Shown: piece after piece, positions 11,401-23,913 of the stretch
How the letters are laid out: each line of letters starts with the position of its first letter
How positions within the stretch are numbered: position 1 is the first letter of the stretch
NCBI GenBank assembly: GCA_963922205.1
Contig: CAWUHX010000393.1
Span: forward strand, 124,001-188,000
Source of the DNA: Romanomermis culicivorax
Lineage: Eukaryota; Nematoda; Enoplea; Mermithida; Mermithidae
Reading direction: 5' to 3'
Length of the DNA stretch: 64,000 nucleotides
The notes under the pieces: generated by a model
Databases searched by the model: none
Told to the model about the DNA's origin: nothing
The model's input: only the letters and a program-made list of their open reading frames with translations
Translations under genes and position numbers: made by a program

Positions 11401-14400
11401 CTCTCCTGCATTAGCTTCTGGTCAAATTTGTTTTGTATGGTGGATAGGACAACATTCATTTGTTGGGTATTCTTGCTGTTTCTTTGCGGTGAATTTGCTG
11501 TAGTCAATTCAAAAATTCTATTCCTCACTGTTGTTTGGGTAATGGCCTTTTGGAATTCTGATGTTTGAACAATAGGGTTACTTACAGTAATATTTGTAGC
11601 TGGTTCCGGGCCAGAGTATCTCTTAGTGTTGTACACTAGATCTATACTCATAGGCAAAATGTAAGGTGAATTCGGAAACACACCTGTACTATAAGTTGCA
11701 TTACTGTAGGAATTTTTCCTATCATGAGTATCCATTTCTTTTATGGGGGTATTTGAAAAAGTGAAAAAGTGGTTTTTTGTTGTTTCATTTGTCTCCTTTT
11801 TTAATATAACGTGCATTGTATGAGCTGATTTGGATTCTACAAAAAAAAGATCATGATTTTTTACCTGTAATTCAAACTTATCATAAAACTTACCCAGTTG
11901 AGCCAAGCTTGATCCAAGTGCAGGTGTTGAAAGTCCAGTAATTGTATGCAGGTGTAATACTTGCGTATCTAGACTATATGGATATGTTGCTGCTGTAGTG
12001 CCAATTCCCAGCTGGCTTCTAACACTCTGGAAAACTTCCCTGGATAAGTTACTTTTTTCTACAATAGAAGGAGCTTGTTGCGCATATTTTCTTTTTTCGC
12101 TTACACTTGCTGGTAGAGTACGCTTGGCTTCAGAAGAAAATTTATGGTTTGTTTCCTGGGAAACATTCCATGAACCAGTTGCTGATGCCATCATTGTTGG
12201 GATAGCCTCTGGTATTTTTCCAGTGATAAAGGTATTCAGTCTTGTAGAATTGCTAACTTCAATTGGCATTGTGTATTTTATGGAATAACTTGGCCTGATT
12301 ATATTTTGTTCATGGAAAGCAGTGGACAATGAAATTGTGTCATTTCTAGTTATGATACCTAGATTTATTGCAGTAGATGACAGGTTATTCCCAAGAAAAG
12401 TTTTGGTTTCCACTTGTGTCACTTCCTCAATATATCCAGGCAATAGGCTATTATTAATGGAGAAGGAGCTGTCTGTGTTTAATACATTTGTTGGTCTATT
12501 TAAATCTGTTGCAACGAAATTGTATGGAATCAATTCTTTTGTCATGCTTTGCATACTTGTATTACTTGTTGTATAGTACATCTCAGGAAAATTTGTGTAG
12601 AAATAAGATTCCGTGGTCTCTTGGATACTGTAGCCTGATGAGTTTCGTGAAATTGTGCTATAATACTGCATGGCTGAACTCTCCTCAACTGCAGTACTAG
12701 CAGTATGCCAAGGGGAGATATTTGAACTAGTGCTCACAATGGAACTATAATATTGGGAAGAATCAGCACTCTCACTAAATGAAGTTATGTCACTTGTTAG
12801 GCCTTTGTATTCAGAAGTCGTTTCTGGCGTAGTTTCCAAATAAACACTTGTTGTTACATCCTCAGATTTTGTGACCAACAAAGTTTCAATATTGGAATGA
12901 GTCATACTTTCTGTAGACAGTCCCAACGAAGTCATTTTGTGTTCCACCAACACTTTGGTACTGGTTTGTTCCACATCATATTTGTTTGAAGTTTCATTGT
13001 AGTTATCGATTATAGTTACAGTACTTTCTCCTACAGTTTTTTGTGTACTGATGTCAGTCACTGATTGGCCATCAGGTTTTGTAGTATCATAAATTTTTTG
13101 ATCTAAGATTGTGGTAATAATAGAATCAGTTGATAACAGTTGGGATGCCGAAATAGTTATTTGTTCATTTGGTGATTGTAACGATGTGCTTGCTGAATTG
13201 AGTGCCAATACTGTTGTTTCGGAGCCAATATTTGGGATGCCTGAAAAATTACACTGAACTGTGCTACCCACATTTAAAAGTTATCAGAAAGTATTGATAA
13301 AATACTGATAAAAATGATCATGCTATAGAAACCCAAATGTGCTTAAAACTACAGTTATTGCTGGTTACTGTATGCTGAGGATTCGCACATGTACTTGATA
13401 CAGTTATCCACACATGCTCATGAGGGTTTGGGAACCCTAAATCTTCCAGCAGTGTCATCCCTCCAGCATTGATTAAGCAAAAAATACATCAAAAATATGA
13501 AAATGATGCTGTAGTTCAATAGTGTTCAGCTACAAAACATACACCACTTATTATATATTAACATAGTGCACGTCAAAGGAATTCCATTAGTTCATTAAAA
13601 TCTATAAACATTGTATAGGATCATACAAAGCTGTGCACGTACTATATTAGTCAGTTCATACTTGTGAAGTTTTAGTGTAGGAAAAGACACTTACTTGTCA
13701 ATTGGTTAGTGAGTGTAGTGCTCAAAACTTGACCATTTGTTGTTCCAACTAACAATGCCTGGATTGACGTGGTGGCTTAAATGAAAAATGTACAACAAGC
13801 ATATAAATTCTTCGTGAAAAAGTTTTCAAAAATCAGATTCACCTGAAAACTGAGGTATTTCTGTAATAGACACAAAAAAAGTTTTTTATTTGCATTTCTT
13901 ACCAGATAATAGGAGTACTACAGTTTCACTTTCTGCATTTGATGACATTGTAGATATAACTGAAAGAATAAAGTTTCAAAATAAATTAAAAACTGGACAA
14001 TTCAAATACCTTTTTCACTAATTCTTGTTGCAATTGGTAATGTTGATAAGGGAAACATTGTGATGATCATTGTTGAACTCGCAGTGTATGAATGGACATT
14101 GCTGTCTACGGATATAGTAAAAACAGAGCTTGGATATGTCACGTCCATTCTGGAACTAGTGGCTGAAACTGGATGTGACCCTACACCTATAACATATGAA
14201 CTATGGGATATAGAAAATAAAGTGGAAAAAGCAACCATCACTCAAAAGTTATAAACCAAGATTTTCAAAGCAGGAAAATCTATTTTGAGACTGTTTTCGA
14301 CAAAAAAAAAAGTTTGAAAGTGTTATTGACCACAAAAATCATAAAAACTAACTCAGAGTGATCATAATACTTTTATGGATAACATACTTGGAGTAAAGGT

Positions 14401-17400
14401 AGACAACCAACTTATTGATAATGTAACCGTTGAAGGACTTGAGTGAACAAATGTTGTTCCCATTCCCCAACTAGTGGTAGTACTTGGACTGGTTGGAGTA
14501 GCTAAAATATAAAATGTACATTTGCGTATCTGTGACTTTATTGCTCAGAAAAGGATTTATTTTGCAGCACAGATTTTTTTTGAAAAATCCTTACCATTAG
14601 TGAGTGCGCAGTCACTGAATGCCCCCAAAGTTGGCCAAGTTCAAAATTTATGTAGTTATATTTTGCCTCTTTTTCGTGTATTTTTGGTTATTTTTCATTA
14701 TGTATTTTTGATTATGAGTGGTCACTTTTATCCTAGTTTTGTTATTTTATTGTATTTTGGTCATGCTTCGGATGCCCAATACAAGCTCAACACAGTAACT
14801 TGTATTGTTTTGTGAGCATAGGGAAGATTCAATAAGGTTAGGAAATTGGAGACAACAGTAGGAACTTCTTGGTCATAAATTACAGTGTTCTGCCTGAGGC
14901 TTAGGGAGCTTTTTGGTAAAGTATCTGTGCATCTGGACAGAGTTATTAACTGTTTGTGTTTTGTTAGATTGTCGTTTAACTGTTGCAACATCCTTTGTAT
15001 AAACCCAAAGGTTAGTTTCATCTTGCCACATCCTCAGAAGCCTAACTAGTGTAGGGATCTTAACCAATTATAACTAGCCCAAATTGATCAGATAAGATGA
15101 TTCAATCCATAAAAAGGGAATCCAAAATTATATATATCAGCTATAATTTTGATATATGAGTGGCTCACTTCTTGTAGAACTTGGAGATGATGTGCCTGTA
15201 CTTTGCCCAAACATAGTAGAAAATGTTGAAGTGGATGAATAACACAATGGATTTGTAGGCAAATCTATTAAAAGTGTAAATGACATGTTTCTAGCAAGGA
15301 TGGGACAGTTTACATCAAATATATGTAAATGTTTAGAATGCAACAGCAGAAAGAGTTCATGCATCTATTGCTTACTTGTTACAGAATCCGCAGATGCGGT
15401 CACTATTCTTTCACTAGCAAAGTTTGAAATTGTAGATTTTGAAGATGGCCTATATGTAGCTGAAGTTGCTAATTGTTCACTGGTTCTAGTTGTAGATATT
15501 GAGAGTGGTGTATAAGCAACTGAAGTAACTGAAAAAAATATATGATTTAATTCACAAAACCTTGCTATTAGACAGCTATTTATGTTTCATTATGACTTAT
15601 ATTCTGTATACTAGTATATGGTAAACACAGATAGGACTGTACAGCAAATAATTTACTACTTACTTGTTCTGTAGGTTTTCAATGTTGAAACGGTGCTCTC
15701 ACTGGATAAGGTTGGAGTTAATTGGGCAGATGAATTATACAAATGACCTGAATTGAATACTGTTATATATGGCGCACATATTATAGAAGTCGTATCTCTG
15801 TAAGGAATTGTTTCAATGATAATGATGCATGTGTTACTAAAGCAACTGAACTAAGAGCAATGAACCTATTCGGTAGGCATATTTGAACACACATATACTG
15901 ACTTTTGTGACTTAATATCAAATATTCGAAAATATTGTCAGAATACATAATATGGTCGACAAAGTATGAGTATGGCTTACTTGTTTGATGAGTAGGGGAT
16001 GTCACACTAGAACTTCCACTCGACCAAGAGTTAGTCATTGTATCTAACGAAGAATATGAGCCAAATGTAGCTAAATTGATTTTAAATGTATAGAACATTT
16101 GTATTGTAACTGTTCTAGCATTCTAATGATTTGCCTCTTTTATTCCATATTATAATTTTGCAACTTTTTTTCAGATTTTCAAATTGTATTTTAACACTTT
16201 ATTGCAGAGCCAGTCTTCTGCTCCTCTTTCACCTACTCTTTGGGTTTTCTTGTGCATTGCATTAAAGCATCTTATATGGAGTATAGGAGTTCTTAGATAA
16301 GTTTAATTCCTGTGGACCACGTTGTATAAAATTCATGTACAATCTGCTTCATGAAACACATTTGATACTACAGTAAAACTCAGCAATGAAAACTGATCTT
16401 GGAGTTGGTTCAATGGTAAGTATAAATAGTCATACGCATCGGTACAAGGGGCACACAAAAGATACCCGTGTACAATATGTATACATCAAAGTTTACTGCC
16501 TTAACTGTGTGTAGCAATACAGGGGTTTAGAAAGTATGGTTGACAATCTGAATATCGTAAAGCACATGGGGTTATATGGGGTTGTAGAAAGCAAGCCCGA
16601 AGAATCAACCCATGAAATTCGACTTCCATGTAGAAAGTACACAGGAAGCTACAACCTGCAAACATTGCATCATCAATTCAATTACTTGAGTACATCGAGG
16701 AACATTGAGGCTGAATTGTACAGGTTGAAGCTTCAGGCATACTTTCTCCATGGAAGTCAAATTTTACACATTGAAGCTTTGAGGGTACTTTCTGCATGGA
16801 AGTTGAAGTTTGTCCATTGAAGCATCCAGCATACTTTCTACATGGAAGTTAAATTTTACATTTAGAAGCTTTGGGTATACTTTCCTTATGGAGGTCCAAT
16901 TTTACCTGTTGCAACTCTCAGCGTACTTTCTAAATGGTAGTCGAATTTTACATGATGAAGCTTAAGGCCCACTTTCTAAATGAAAGGCCAATTTTACATG
17001 TTGAAACTTCCGGCATACTTTCTACACTCTCCATGTCACCCCACACACTTAACTAAATTCAGATTCTATTACTTGTCGATCATACTTTCTACATCCCCTG
17101 TATTGCCCTGCACAGTCAAGTCGTGATGTACATGTTTTGTACAGGGTTATCTTTTGTACACCCCTATATGGGCCAGTATAACTACTGATATAAATAAATT
17201 TAATAAACTCTTTTGGGGAAACTCACACAGTACATAATGAAGGTTTCTGAAAATGGTATGAGGGAAGTCACACAAAAGTATCTATTACTTACTTGTTACT
17301 AAGCGGACATATGTTGTGTCTAGACTTTCATTGGCCATATTCAAAGTTGTAGATATTACAAAATCGTGTATATGTATCCGAAGTGGTCAATGGAACTGAA

Positions 17401-20400
17401 GCTAAGAATATTTAAACATATATTTATATGTCATTATGGCATTAAATCAACTATTTCATGATATTGGCTTAACAAAATGGACTTAGGGCTTAATTGTTAC
17501 ACACGTACATTGTCTTGCACTTGTACTCGAGAAAGACTTTATAATAGACAAATTACCCAAGCCATAATATTTAAAAAATAAAAGACATTTGTATTTTAAA
17601 TCTTAAAACACTGTGTTCATTGGGGGTCTGTATCCTCACCATAAGTTTACATCTGATACGTAAAAAATACAACAAAGAAATGGTTCACAATTATAGTCAA
17701 GAAAGAACCATTCTATGTTAGCTAAAATAGTTTCACCTATTTAACACTTACTTGCTACAAGCATTGATGTCTTTGTTGTACTTTCAATAGTTTCGGTTGA
17801 AGTATCAGATTTTGCGGATGGTATGTATGTAGCTGAATTAATCAAAATTATGCATTCCATTTCTAATGAATGAGAAGTTGTAATATTTCATAGAAGAAAA
17901 TTGTAAGCTGATAAGGCTTCAAATGGGGCAGAGTATGTGGAAAAGAAAAAATTCTTACTTGTTGAAATGTTAGTCACTAAAGTGCTAGAAACCACGTTAT
18001 CTGATGTGACAGCTGTTGAAGGCAGGGCTTGGCCGGTTGCTTAATTGTAAAATATGAAACATGCAGACTGCTATGGATTATACATTAAATTTTCTTTCAA
18101 GCAACATTTTAGCATGGACTTGACTGATGATAAGCTTATTCAATGAGTTTTAAGCTGAACTAAATTACCAAACTGCCATACAACTAACTTCCATTGGGGC
18201 ATATGAGTTGACAAACAACAAATAAATTTGTATTTTCGCATGGTGCACTGCGCCACATTAATCTATCCACATAATTGATGGTGACGCATTGCTTCGAGGA
18301 ATCATTAATATCTGGTTCAACTGGAAACCAATTTTGAAAAGTTATCGATTGATTCTTGAACATGTAACCTTTTGTAAGTTGGTTTCGGTAAACATTAATT
18401 GGTATATCCCAATTTAGGTATTGAGGTGCTGTGAGGCGTGAAGAACTGAAATAAAACAGCCTAATAATGCCAAAAATTTACTAAGCTGGAATACAAACCT
18501 CATGGGTATTTGAAACGAAAATGCAACACAAAAAATATCATACAATTTCTGCATACCTATTATCCTAATGAATAAAATTCCTTAGTGGTCAGACTAGCAT
18601 CGCCAAGACAGTTAGGCAGTGATGTATTTATACGTGAATGTGCCTGTAATGATTTTCCCCCACATTCTGATGCATTATTTTTCGTCATTTGCAGACCTAT
18701 GTAAATTCATGTGTGCATCATTGTGCATGTATGTACCTTTGGCCAACTATTCATCCATCCTATTTTATCTTCCTTTCCTCTTTCTTTACCATTATGCGTG
18801 TGATGATGCACAAACACTGCCATCATGCATTTTCTTCTGAACACATTGACTTGATGTTACTCAACCAAGTCAGGGCCCAAACCTAGATTTTTGTGATGGG
18901 CACTGCTGCACTCCCACCAGGCGATGCAGGACTGTGCAATTGGGGTACAGCAGCTACCACTCTGCGCAAAAACTGCTACATGGTGATCATACCAGGGGCC
19001 CTCTGTTGCTCCAAAGGGGAATGTTGTATGGCAACCTACAACATACTACCAACAGGATTGATGTTTCAGCCAATACAGGGTTTCCGAACTGGGTCATTTC
19101 GGTTGAGCCTTGGTCGGGATGGTTACACATTGGCCAGTAGTGAGACAGCCCCGATGCCACCCAGAAAGCCCTTCAACACTTGTGACTGTACCAGGGAACC
19201 ACATGCCTGCCACAGCAGGAGGCGGCATGTTGTGACAAGGGTGTCACGCTTCTCTAGGAGGGATGCACAAATGGTGCCATCATGCATTTTCTTCTCAACC
19301 CATAGACTTTATGTTGCTCATCCAAGTCACGGGCCCAGACCTAGATTTTTTTAATGAGCACTGCTGCACTTGCAGCAGGTGATGTAATTCTGTACAGTTG
19401 GTGGTAGAGCAGCTACCACACAGTGTGCGAAAACTGTTGCATATGTTTTTGAATAAATTATGCTAATTGGCCAGTGTAACAGGTACCACCTGCTCACCAT
19501 ATTATGCGTGGGCTGCCAGTAGAGGATAAACCTAGTGACCCAGACAACAGGCAGTTTTGGGAAATCATTCAGCTGGAAAGATTTTATCTATTTTTTCACC
19601 ATGGCTCTTACACAAATACTGAATCCATATATTCTTTGATTCCTCCCAAAGGGTCCAATGGTAAAGTAGCATCAGGATGGATTGTACGGCATGCTTTCAC
19701 TGCTTCTGGAACGCTGCTATACAAAGTTGGGAAACTATAGTAATAGTAGAATCCTCTTATTTCGATCCATGGAGCTGGGCAACCTAGAAAAAAATTATCA
19801 ATCATGAAAATATTAAATGTGTGCCACTTTGGATGTATAAATGAGAAAAAAATTTGCAATTAATAGTTGATCAAGCCAAATTTGAAATAAATTAAGGATT
19901 GTCGCATATGTATCTCCAATCAGCAAATTGTTTATCTATTAAGAGTTAATAAATTTTGAACCAATATCTTTTTGACAAGAGTACTGATTTTGGACGTAAT
20001 GCTTGAAAATCTACTTCTCATCACCAGAAAATGAAAGAAGGCTTTACCTCCACTAGTTGGCTTCTTATTTTTATCAACAAGATTCTTTTGCACAACAGGC
20101 AGTAGAGCACTGGTGTTATAAATGTGACAATGTATGCAGGCATCCATATAACACAATTCGTCGTTGGCTGCCGATGTTGATGAAAATTGAACACATGAAG
20201 AATTTTTCTTAGAAATTTCCCCTTTCCCATTTGGTTCATCATTGCTCCACAAGTTGGGTCCAAAGGGAGCAGTAATGCGCCCTGAACTTGTTGGCATAAA
20301 CCAGTAGTATGATGAGGGCCGTATAGTACTCTCATTTCGATAGGCTCCTAACCAGTATGGCCCAGAATTGCCACCAAATGATTGGTAAAGAAATTGCCTA

Positions 20401-21199
20401 GAATAAATCCAAATAATTTAATAGGACACTCCTGATACAGATTTCATTTGAGAGAACTCATTGTGGTAGAAAGTAAATACATTGTCCAAATTTCTTCCCT
20501 ATATAACTACTAATGAATGATGAAAAGAATACATCCACAAATGATGAGAAAATGAAAATTTTTTGAATTAGCATATTAAATCATGGGATAGTATTTCCTA
20601 AAATTTTGCATATCCTGGATCCAAAAATTCAAAACTAGGATTCGAAAAATATTCTCTTCTATTACACACTGTATTCATTTCACAATTTTCAATATTGAGA
20701 AGTTCATGCACTACAGTATGACTATTGATTTGTTTAATGACTCAAAAATGAACTGTGAAAATTTGGTGGTAAAATTGCAGGCATTAACATAACGTTCTAT
20801 TACCCTAGTTCAATCAAATCTGTTCCATTGTCCAAGTTTGGCAGATAAATCAGATGCGCTCTTTTGTCGTAACCCTGGCAAAAGCTCAGCCCACTTGACA
20901 TTGAATTTGGAAGGCTTTTATTAAAAAGCATATATTGTCGGAAACATCCTGGAAACTTGTTCGAAGGTCCTGCTATCCATTTAGATGGGCATGTGACTGA
21001 AAACAAAAAATGTACTTAATATGCTATTCCTATTGTCCTGCACAACAGTAATTATGGAAGCTGGAAATTAAATTGTAAGTTTTGCTCATTGTTGAACAAT
21101 AACTTTTTCGCGTACTTACGCCTCCCATGTTCACTCACCACATCTTGATTTTTGAATTTGGATCAACACTGTAATCACCAGAAAATCCAGTTGTATCAT
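8437..21199 (-). CDS. Chimeric lectin-mucin-DEG/ENaC membrane protein
   Basis: Twenty-nine GT-AG exons keep phase from ATG (21199) to TAA (8437-8439), 1,942 codons plus stop. In transcription order (plus coordinates): 21139-21199, 20804-20996, 20048-20397, 19612-19783, 18189-18445, 17959-18039, 17752-17832, 15981-16070, 15664-15747, 15376-15528, 15169-15264, 14388-14501, 14010-14186, 13903-13959, 13843-13860, 13695-13775, 11894-13240, 11339-11836, 10705-10877, 10060-10669, 9920-10002, 9697-9866, 9323-9647, 9204-9266, 9048-9150, 8910-8985, 8800-8857, 8621-8746, 8437-8568. Residues 1-20 are a signal peptide. About 21-345 are two C-type lectin domains (CPSKW, YWLGAYR, EPN; CPAPW, EPDIND, CVTIN, CENT). 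About 345-1300 are Ser/Thr-rich, mucin-like. From about 1590 follows a DEG/ENaC ectodomain: MLAPDVMSNLGYSFDDM, GLQC, a Cys-rich block with CNCTDPW and CPAKC, then VVYVYYQTE. The last 44 codons give the second channel helix (FGDISNIGGLAVGIDMLS) and a tail of a few residues. No first channel helix is seen. Likely a surface protein; channel activity is uncertain. Confidence 0.8.
10961..11240 (+). repeat. Dispersed repeat with heat-shock-like promoter, copy 2
   Basis: An inverted copy of 1980-2234, in an intron of the lectin-mucin-channel gene but in opposite orientation to it. It has several GAA/TTC blocks (GTTCTAGAAC near 11030, AGAACATTCT near 11078), then CTATATAAG (about 11104) and the shared TTGTGTTAGTTAGCC block. 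Probably a solo LTR of one family, diverged from copy 1. Confidence 0.5.
14740..15065. repeat. Dispersed repeat, related to 22770-23060
   Basis: Blocks such as ACTTGTATTGTTTT, GTTAGGAAATTGGAG and TGTTCTGCCTGA recur in the same order at 22795-22915, and the first block again near 40390. Minus-strand reading gives basic stretches that might be the N-terminal part of a Penelope-type protein, but this is weak. It lies in an intron. Confidence 0.5.
16446..17166. mobile_element. MITE-like element with internal minisatellite
   Basis: The ends are inverted copies of one another: GGGGCACACAAAAGATACCC near 16449 against the complement of GTTATCTTTTGTACACCCC near 17145, with further matching inward for roughly 75 bp (the CAATACAGGGG block at about 16514 pairs with CCCCTGTATTG at about 17094). 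Between them is an imperfect tandem repeat of about 47 bp built on CATACTTTCT and GAAGTCAAATTTTACA. No coding sequence is present, so it would need a transposase in trans. It sits in an intron of the minus-strand gene. Confidence 0.6.
17293..17395 (-). pseudogene. Frameshifted mucin cassette exon
   Basis: Acceptor TTAGCTTCAG and donor CAA|GTAAG match the neighbouring phase 1-1 Thr-rich exons, but the length is 103, not a multiple of three, and an early frame (PLTTSDTYTR) continues in another frame (VISTTLNMANESLDTTYVRL). One base is gained or lost near its middle. Since all neighbours are symmetric, skipping this exon leaves the gene intact; I left it out of the model. Confidence 0.6.
18805..19445. 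repeat. Direct duplication within an intron
   Basis: About 180 bases starting GATGCACAAA...GCCATCATGCATTTTC at 18803-18985 recur at 19262-19445, with about 457 bp between starts. Each copy runs through CAAACCTAGATTTTT-type and ACTGCTGCACT blocks to GCAGCTACCAC. The sequence lies in the intron that splits the second lectin domain and looks like a small dispersed repeat or local duplication. Confidence 0.5.
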
Positions 21200-21689
21200 A
21201 TTGGGAACAAAACAACCAGGTTTTAGCTGCGCTAAAATAATTGAACTAAGCAAAATGGCTAGTTGGTCTCCAGGCAAAAAAAACTATTTATTTACTTTTG
21301 AATACACTTTTTAAAAAATTTGTTCATAAGTTGCCAATAGTTTCTAAGCATTGCATGTTAACTTTGAATAATCCTTTTTCTGTTCTGTATAGTACACATT
21401 TGCAAAAAGTATTCAAAACAAAAGAATAAATGTAAGGATAGTGAAAAACATAGGAAAAAGTGCTTAACGTTGGCTTGGGAACATAAGGCTGAAAGTCTTG
21501 AGACAACCTATCCCCTAAAAGTGATGGAAGTACAAAAATTACATCGATATATGTTGCTGCTGTTTTGTGTATTTTTCATTTTTAATTATGTTTTTTATTT
21601 TAAGTTAATACATCACTCTATCACCTTTATTATATTTTGAGATTTTATTGTAATGGCATGAATTATGAACATATGAACAAACAGAATCC

Positions 21690-22700
21690 AGCCATACAGT
21701 TCACCATGGAAAGAGAAATCAATGGGCAGTTACTATTCTTGTATGTTCTTGTCATACGGCAAGGACCGACAATGGCAACAAGATTCTACCCTAAACCAAC
21801 ACACACCGACTAATCAATAATTGTAAAGAGAATGATACTGCGGTCAGGAACACTATGCTCAAGTGAAGAAACCAAAAAAGTAGAAAATAAAAACATCATG
21901 CAAGCCTTCAAGAAAAATGATTATCCCACATCAGTCATTAACAAGACAAATAGAAAAAGAAATGCCAATGACTAAGAAAAACTTGAATACAAAGGCACTG
22001 TTGTAATAGCTTACAGTGGCCAACTAACTCAGAAACTGAAGTGAATATGCCACAAGTACAAGGTTGGACTAGTCCCCACAAGTAAAGACATAATCAGGAA
22101 AAGAGTCAGCAAAGTAGCATCACCTAGAAACAAAGAAGATACACAGGGTGAAGTATACCAAGTACCTATGGCTCCATGTAGGGATGTATACATAAGTGAA
22201 ACAGGCAGAACACTTTAGACCCGCATTACAGAACACAGGAATGGCTGTAAGAACGTGAGCCTCAAGAAAAGTGGTGTAGCAGAGCATTGCCTATCATGGG
22301 GGTGTACACCTGATTTCGACAATACCACCATACTTTTCCAAGAGCCTAATGCCTACTAAAGGAAGATCAGAGAAATCATTGAGATGGTAAAAGCAGGGAA
22401 AAAATATAGGAAGTAAGATCATTGAAATAGGCCACATGTGGTACCAAGTAATCCTTCGAAGGGCAACAGACAGGAACCCAAATCTGAACTAGTACCCCCA
22501 AGTCAGGATATATAGCACTTTCAAATAAGTCACTACTGGCCCTGATGGCCCAGTGGTAGAGCTCTAGACTCTCAATCAAATGACCAGGGTTCAATACCTT
22601 GCACCTGCAAATTTTGTAAAAAACAGTTTATTGTGGCCTGATTGTGTGCCTATTGGCAGGATAAAAGTGTTATAATTATTTTTTTATGCGATTGTATGGC
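21690..22700 (+). pseudogene. Decayed Penelope-like element (RT and GIY-YIG)
   Basis: Interrupted frames on the plus strand give the end of a Penelope-type reverse transcriptase (MEREINGQLLFL, then KPTHTD, around 21705-21810). Further on a GIY-YIG nuclease remnant appears (VYISETGRTL, TRITEHRNGC, AEHCLSWG, TILFQEPNAY, RKIREIIEM, around 22185-22390). Stop codons break it (for example TAG in GRTL-stop-TRI and TAA after PNAY), so it is dead. After the coding end comes a tail with a tRNA-like block (GGCCCAGTGGTAGAGC ... GGGTTCAATACC, 22545-22605), the same unit that forms the array at 4481-5260. Penelope-like elements insert by a cut-and-prime mechanism using the GIY-YIG nuclease. Confidence 0.72.
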
Positions 22701-22769
22701 CAAGAAATGGAGAACCATAATGTTATACACCAATGGCAAGCAACCTTCCGCTAAGTATTGTATTGACAT

Positions 22770-23060
22770 CCTTCTAATGGATACATAATACAAGCTCAGC
22801 ATGGTACCTTGTATTGTTTTCTGAGCGTAGGGGAGGGTTTATAAGATTAGGAAATTGGAGATGATGGTAGGAAGTTGTCTGTCAAAAGTCATCATGTTCT
22901 GCCTGAAAGTTAGGGAGCTTTCTGGTGAAGTGTCTGGTGCATCCAGAGAAAGTCTTAGAATGTTGTATTTTGTTAGTGGTTAAACTGTTGCAGCTCGCTT
23001 TGTATAAACCCAATTTCAGTTCCATCATCCAACACTCACAGTAGTGTAACATCTTGATTA
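22770..23060. repeat. Dispersed repeat, related to 14740-15065
   Basis: Shares ordered blocks (CTTGTATTGTTTT, TTAGGAAATTGGAG, ATGTTCTGCCTGA, GTATAAACCCAA) with 14795-15010. It lies directly after the Penelope tail and may be part of the same family. Confidence 0.5.
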
Positions 23061-23117
23061 ACAATCAAGTTCAATGTATAGTTTAGTGTGAACATTGAAT
23101 TTTGCAAGCTCAATAAT

Positions 23118-23470
23118 GCTCGCCAAATTCAGTGTTCACAATGTGACCTGATGAAAATTTGTAATTGTACTGTCAAAGAGAATATAAGTGTCTATAGTGT
23201 TTGTTTAATTCATCAGTGTAAGTTTGTGAGCATGTGAAAATCTGAACTCTCTTGGTAAGGAACATTGTAATTCTATTAGAGGAATGTGTTGAGGGTCATG
23301 ACAAAAATTGTTATCCAAATGTGGCAAAACCATGCAAATGTCCACCAAAACGCCAGTATATAAACATTAAAATGTTGTTTGCCTTTTGTAATTTAGTTAA
23401 TTTAAAATCCACCATTTATATGCAGTTTTTCACAAAAATTAAGGTGAACATACAATCAATGAGGATTAGT
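23118..23470 (+). pseudogene. Duplicated DEG/ENaC exons, broken
   Basis: Three consecutive segments copy exons 9048-9150, 8910-8985 and 8800-8857 of the minus-strand channel-like gene. 23118-23217 reads RQIQCSQCDLMKICNCT, with the first cysteine changed to arginine. 23280-23355 reads ECVEGHDKNCYPN and has the same length (76) and phase as its parent, with donor GTATAT. The third copy reads IYMQFFTKIKVN, but its acceptor AG is gone. The order is that of the parent gene and the orientation is opposite, so this is an inverted partial duplication that has lost a splice site. Confidence 0.7.
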
Positions 23471-23913
23471 TGAAATTTTTTAGTGTGTTGTACTTGCACA
23501 TCATTTATTTACATCATTTACATTTCACATCAATTGGAAAAACAACACCTAAATTTCAAGGTTGTACTATGAATAATAGCGTGTCCGGAAAATTGCTTGC
23601 CAGCAATTGCTTGTCAACAATTGCTCGCAAGCAATTGCTTGCTAAACAATTGCTCTTGTATACAATTGCTCTCGGTAGCAATTTCTCGCAAACAATTACT
23701 CACCAAACCATTGCTCTCATGTACAGTTGGTCGCAATGGCAATTGCTCACAAACAATTGCTCGCCAAACCATTGCTTTCATGTACAGTTGCTCGCAATGG
23801 CAATTGCTCGCATACAATTGCTCGTCAAACAATTGCTCCTGCATACAGTTGCTCGTGATAAATATTGTTCGCCAAAAGAAATGCTTGCATATACAGTTGC
23901 TTGTAAGAACAAT

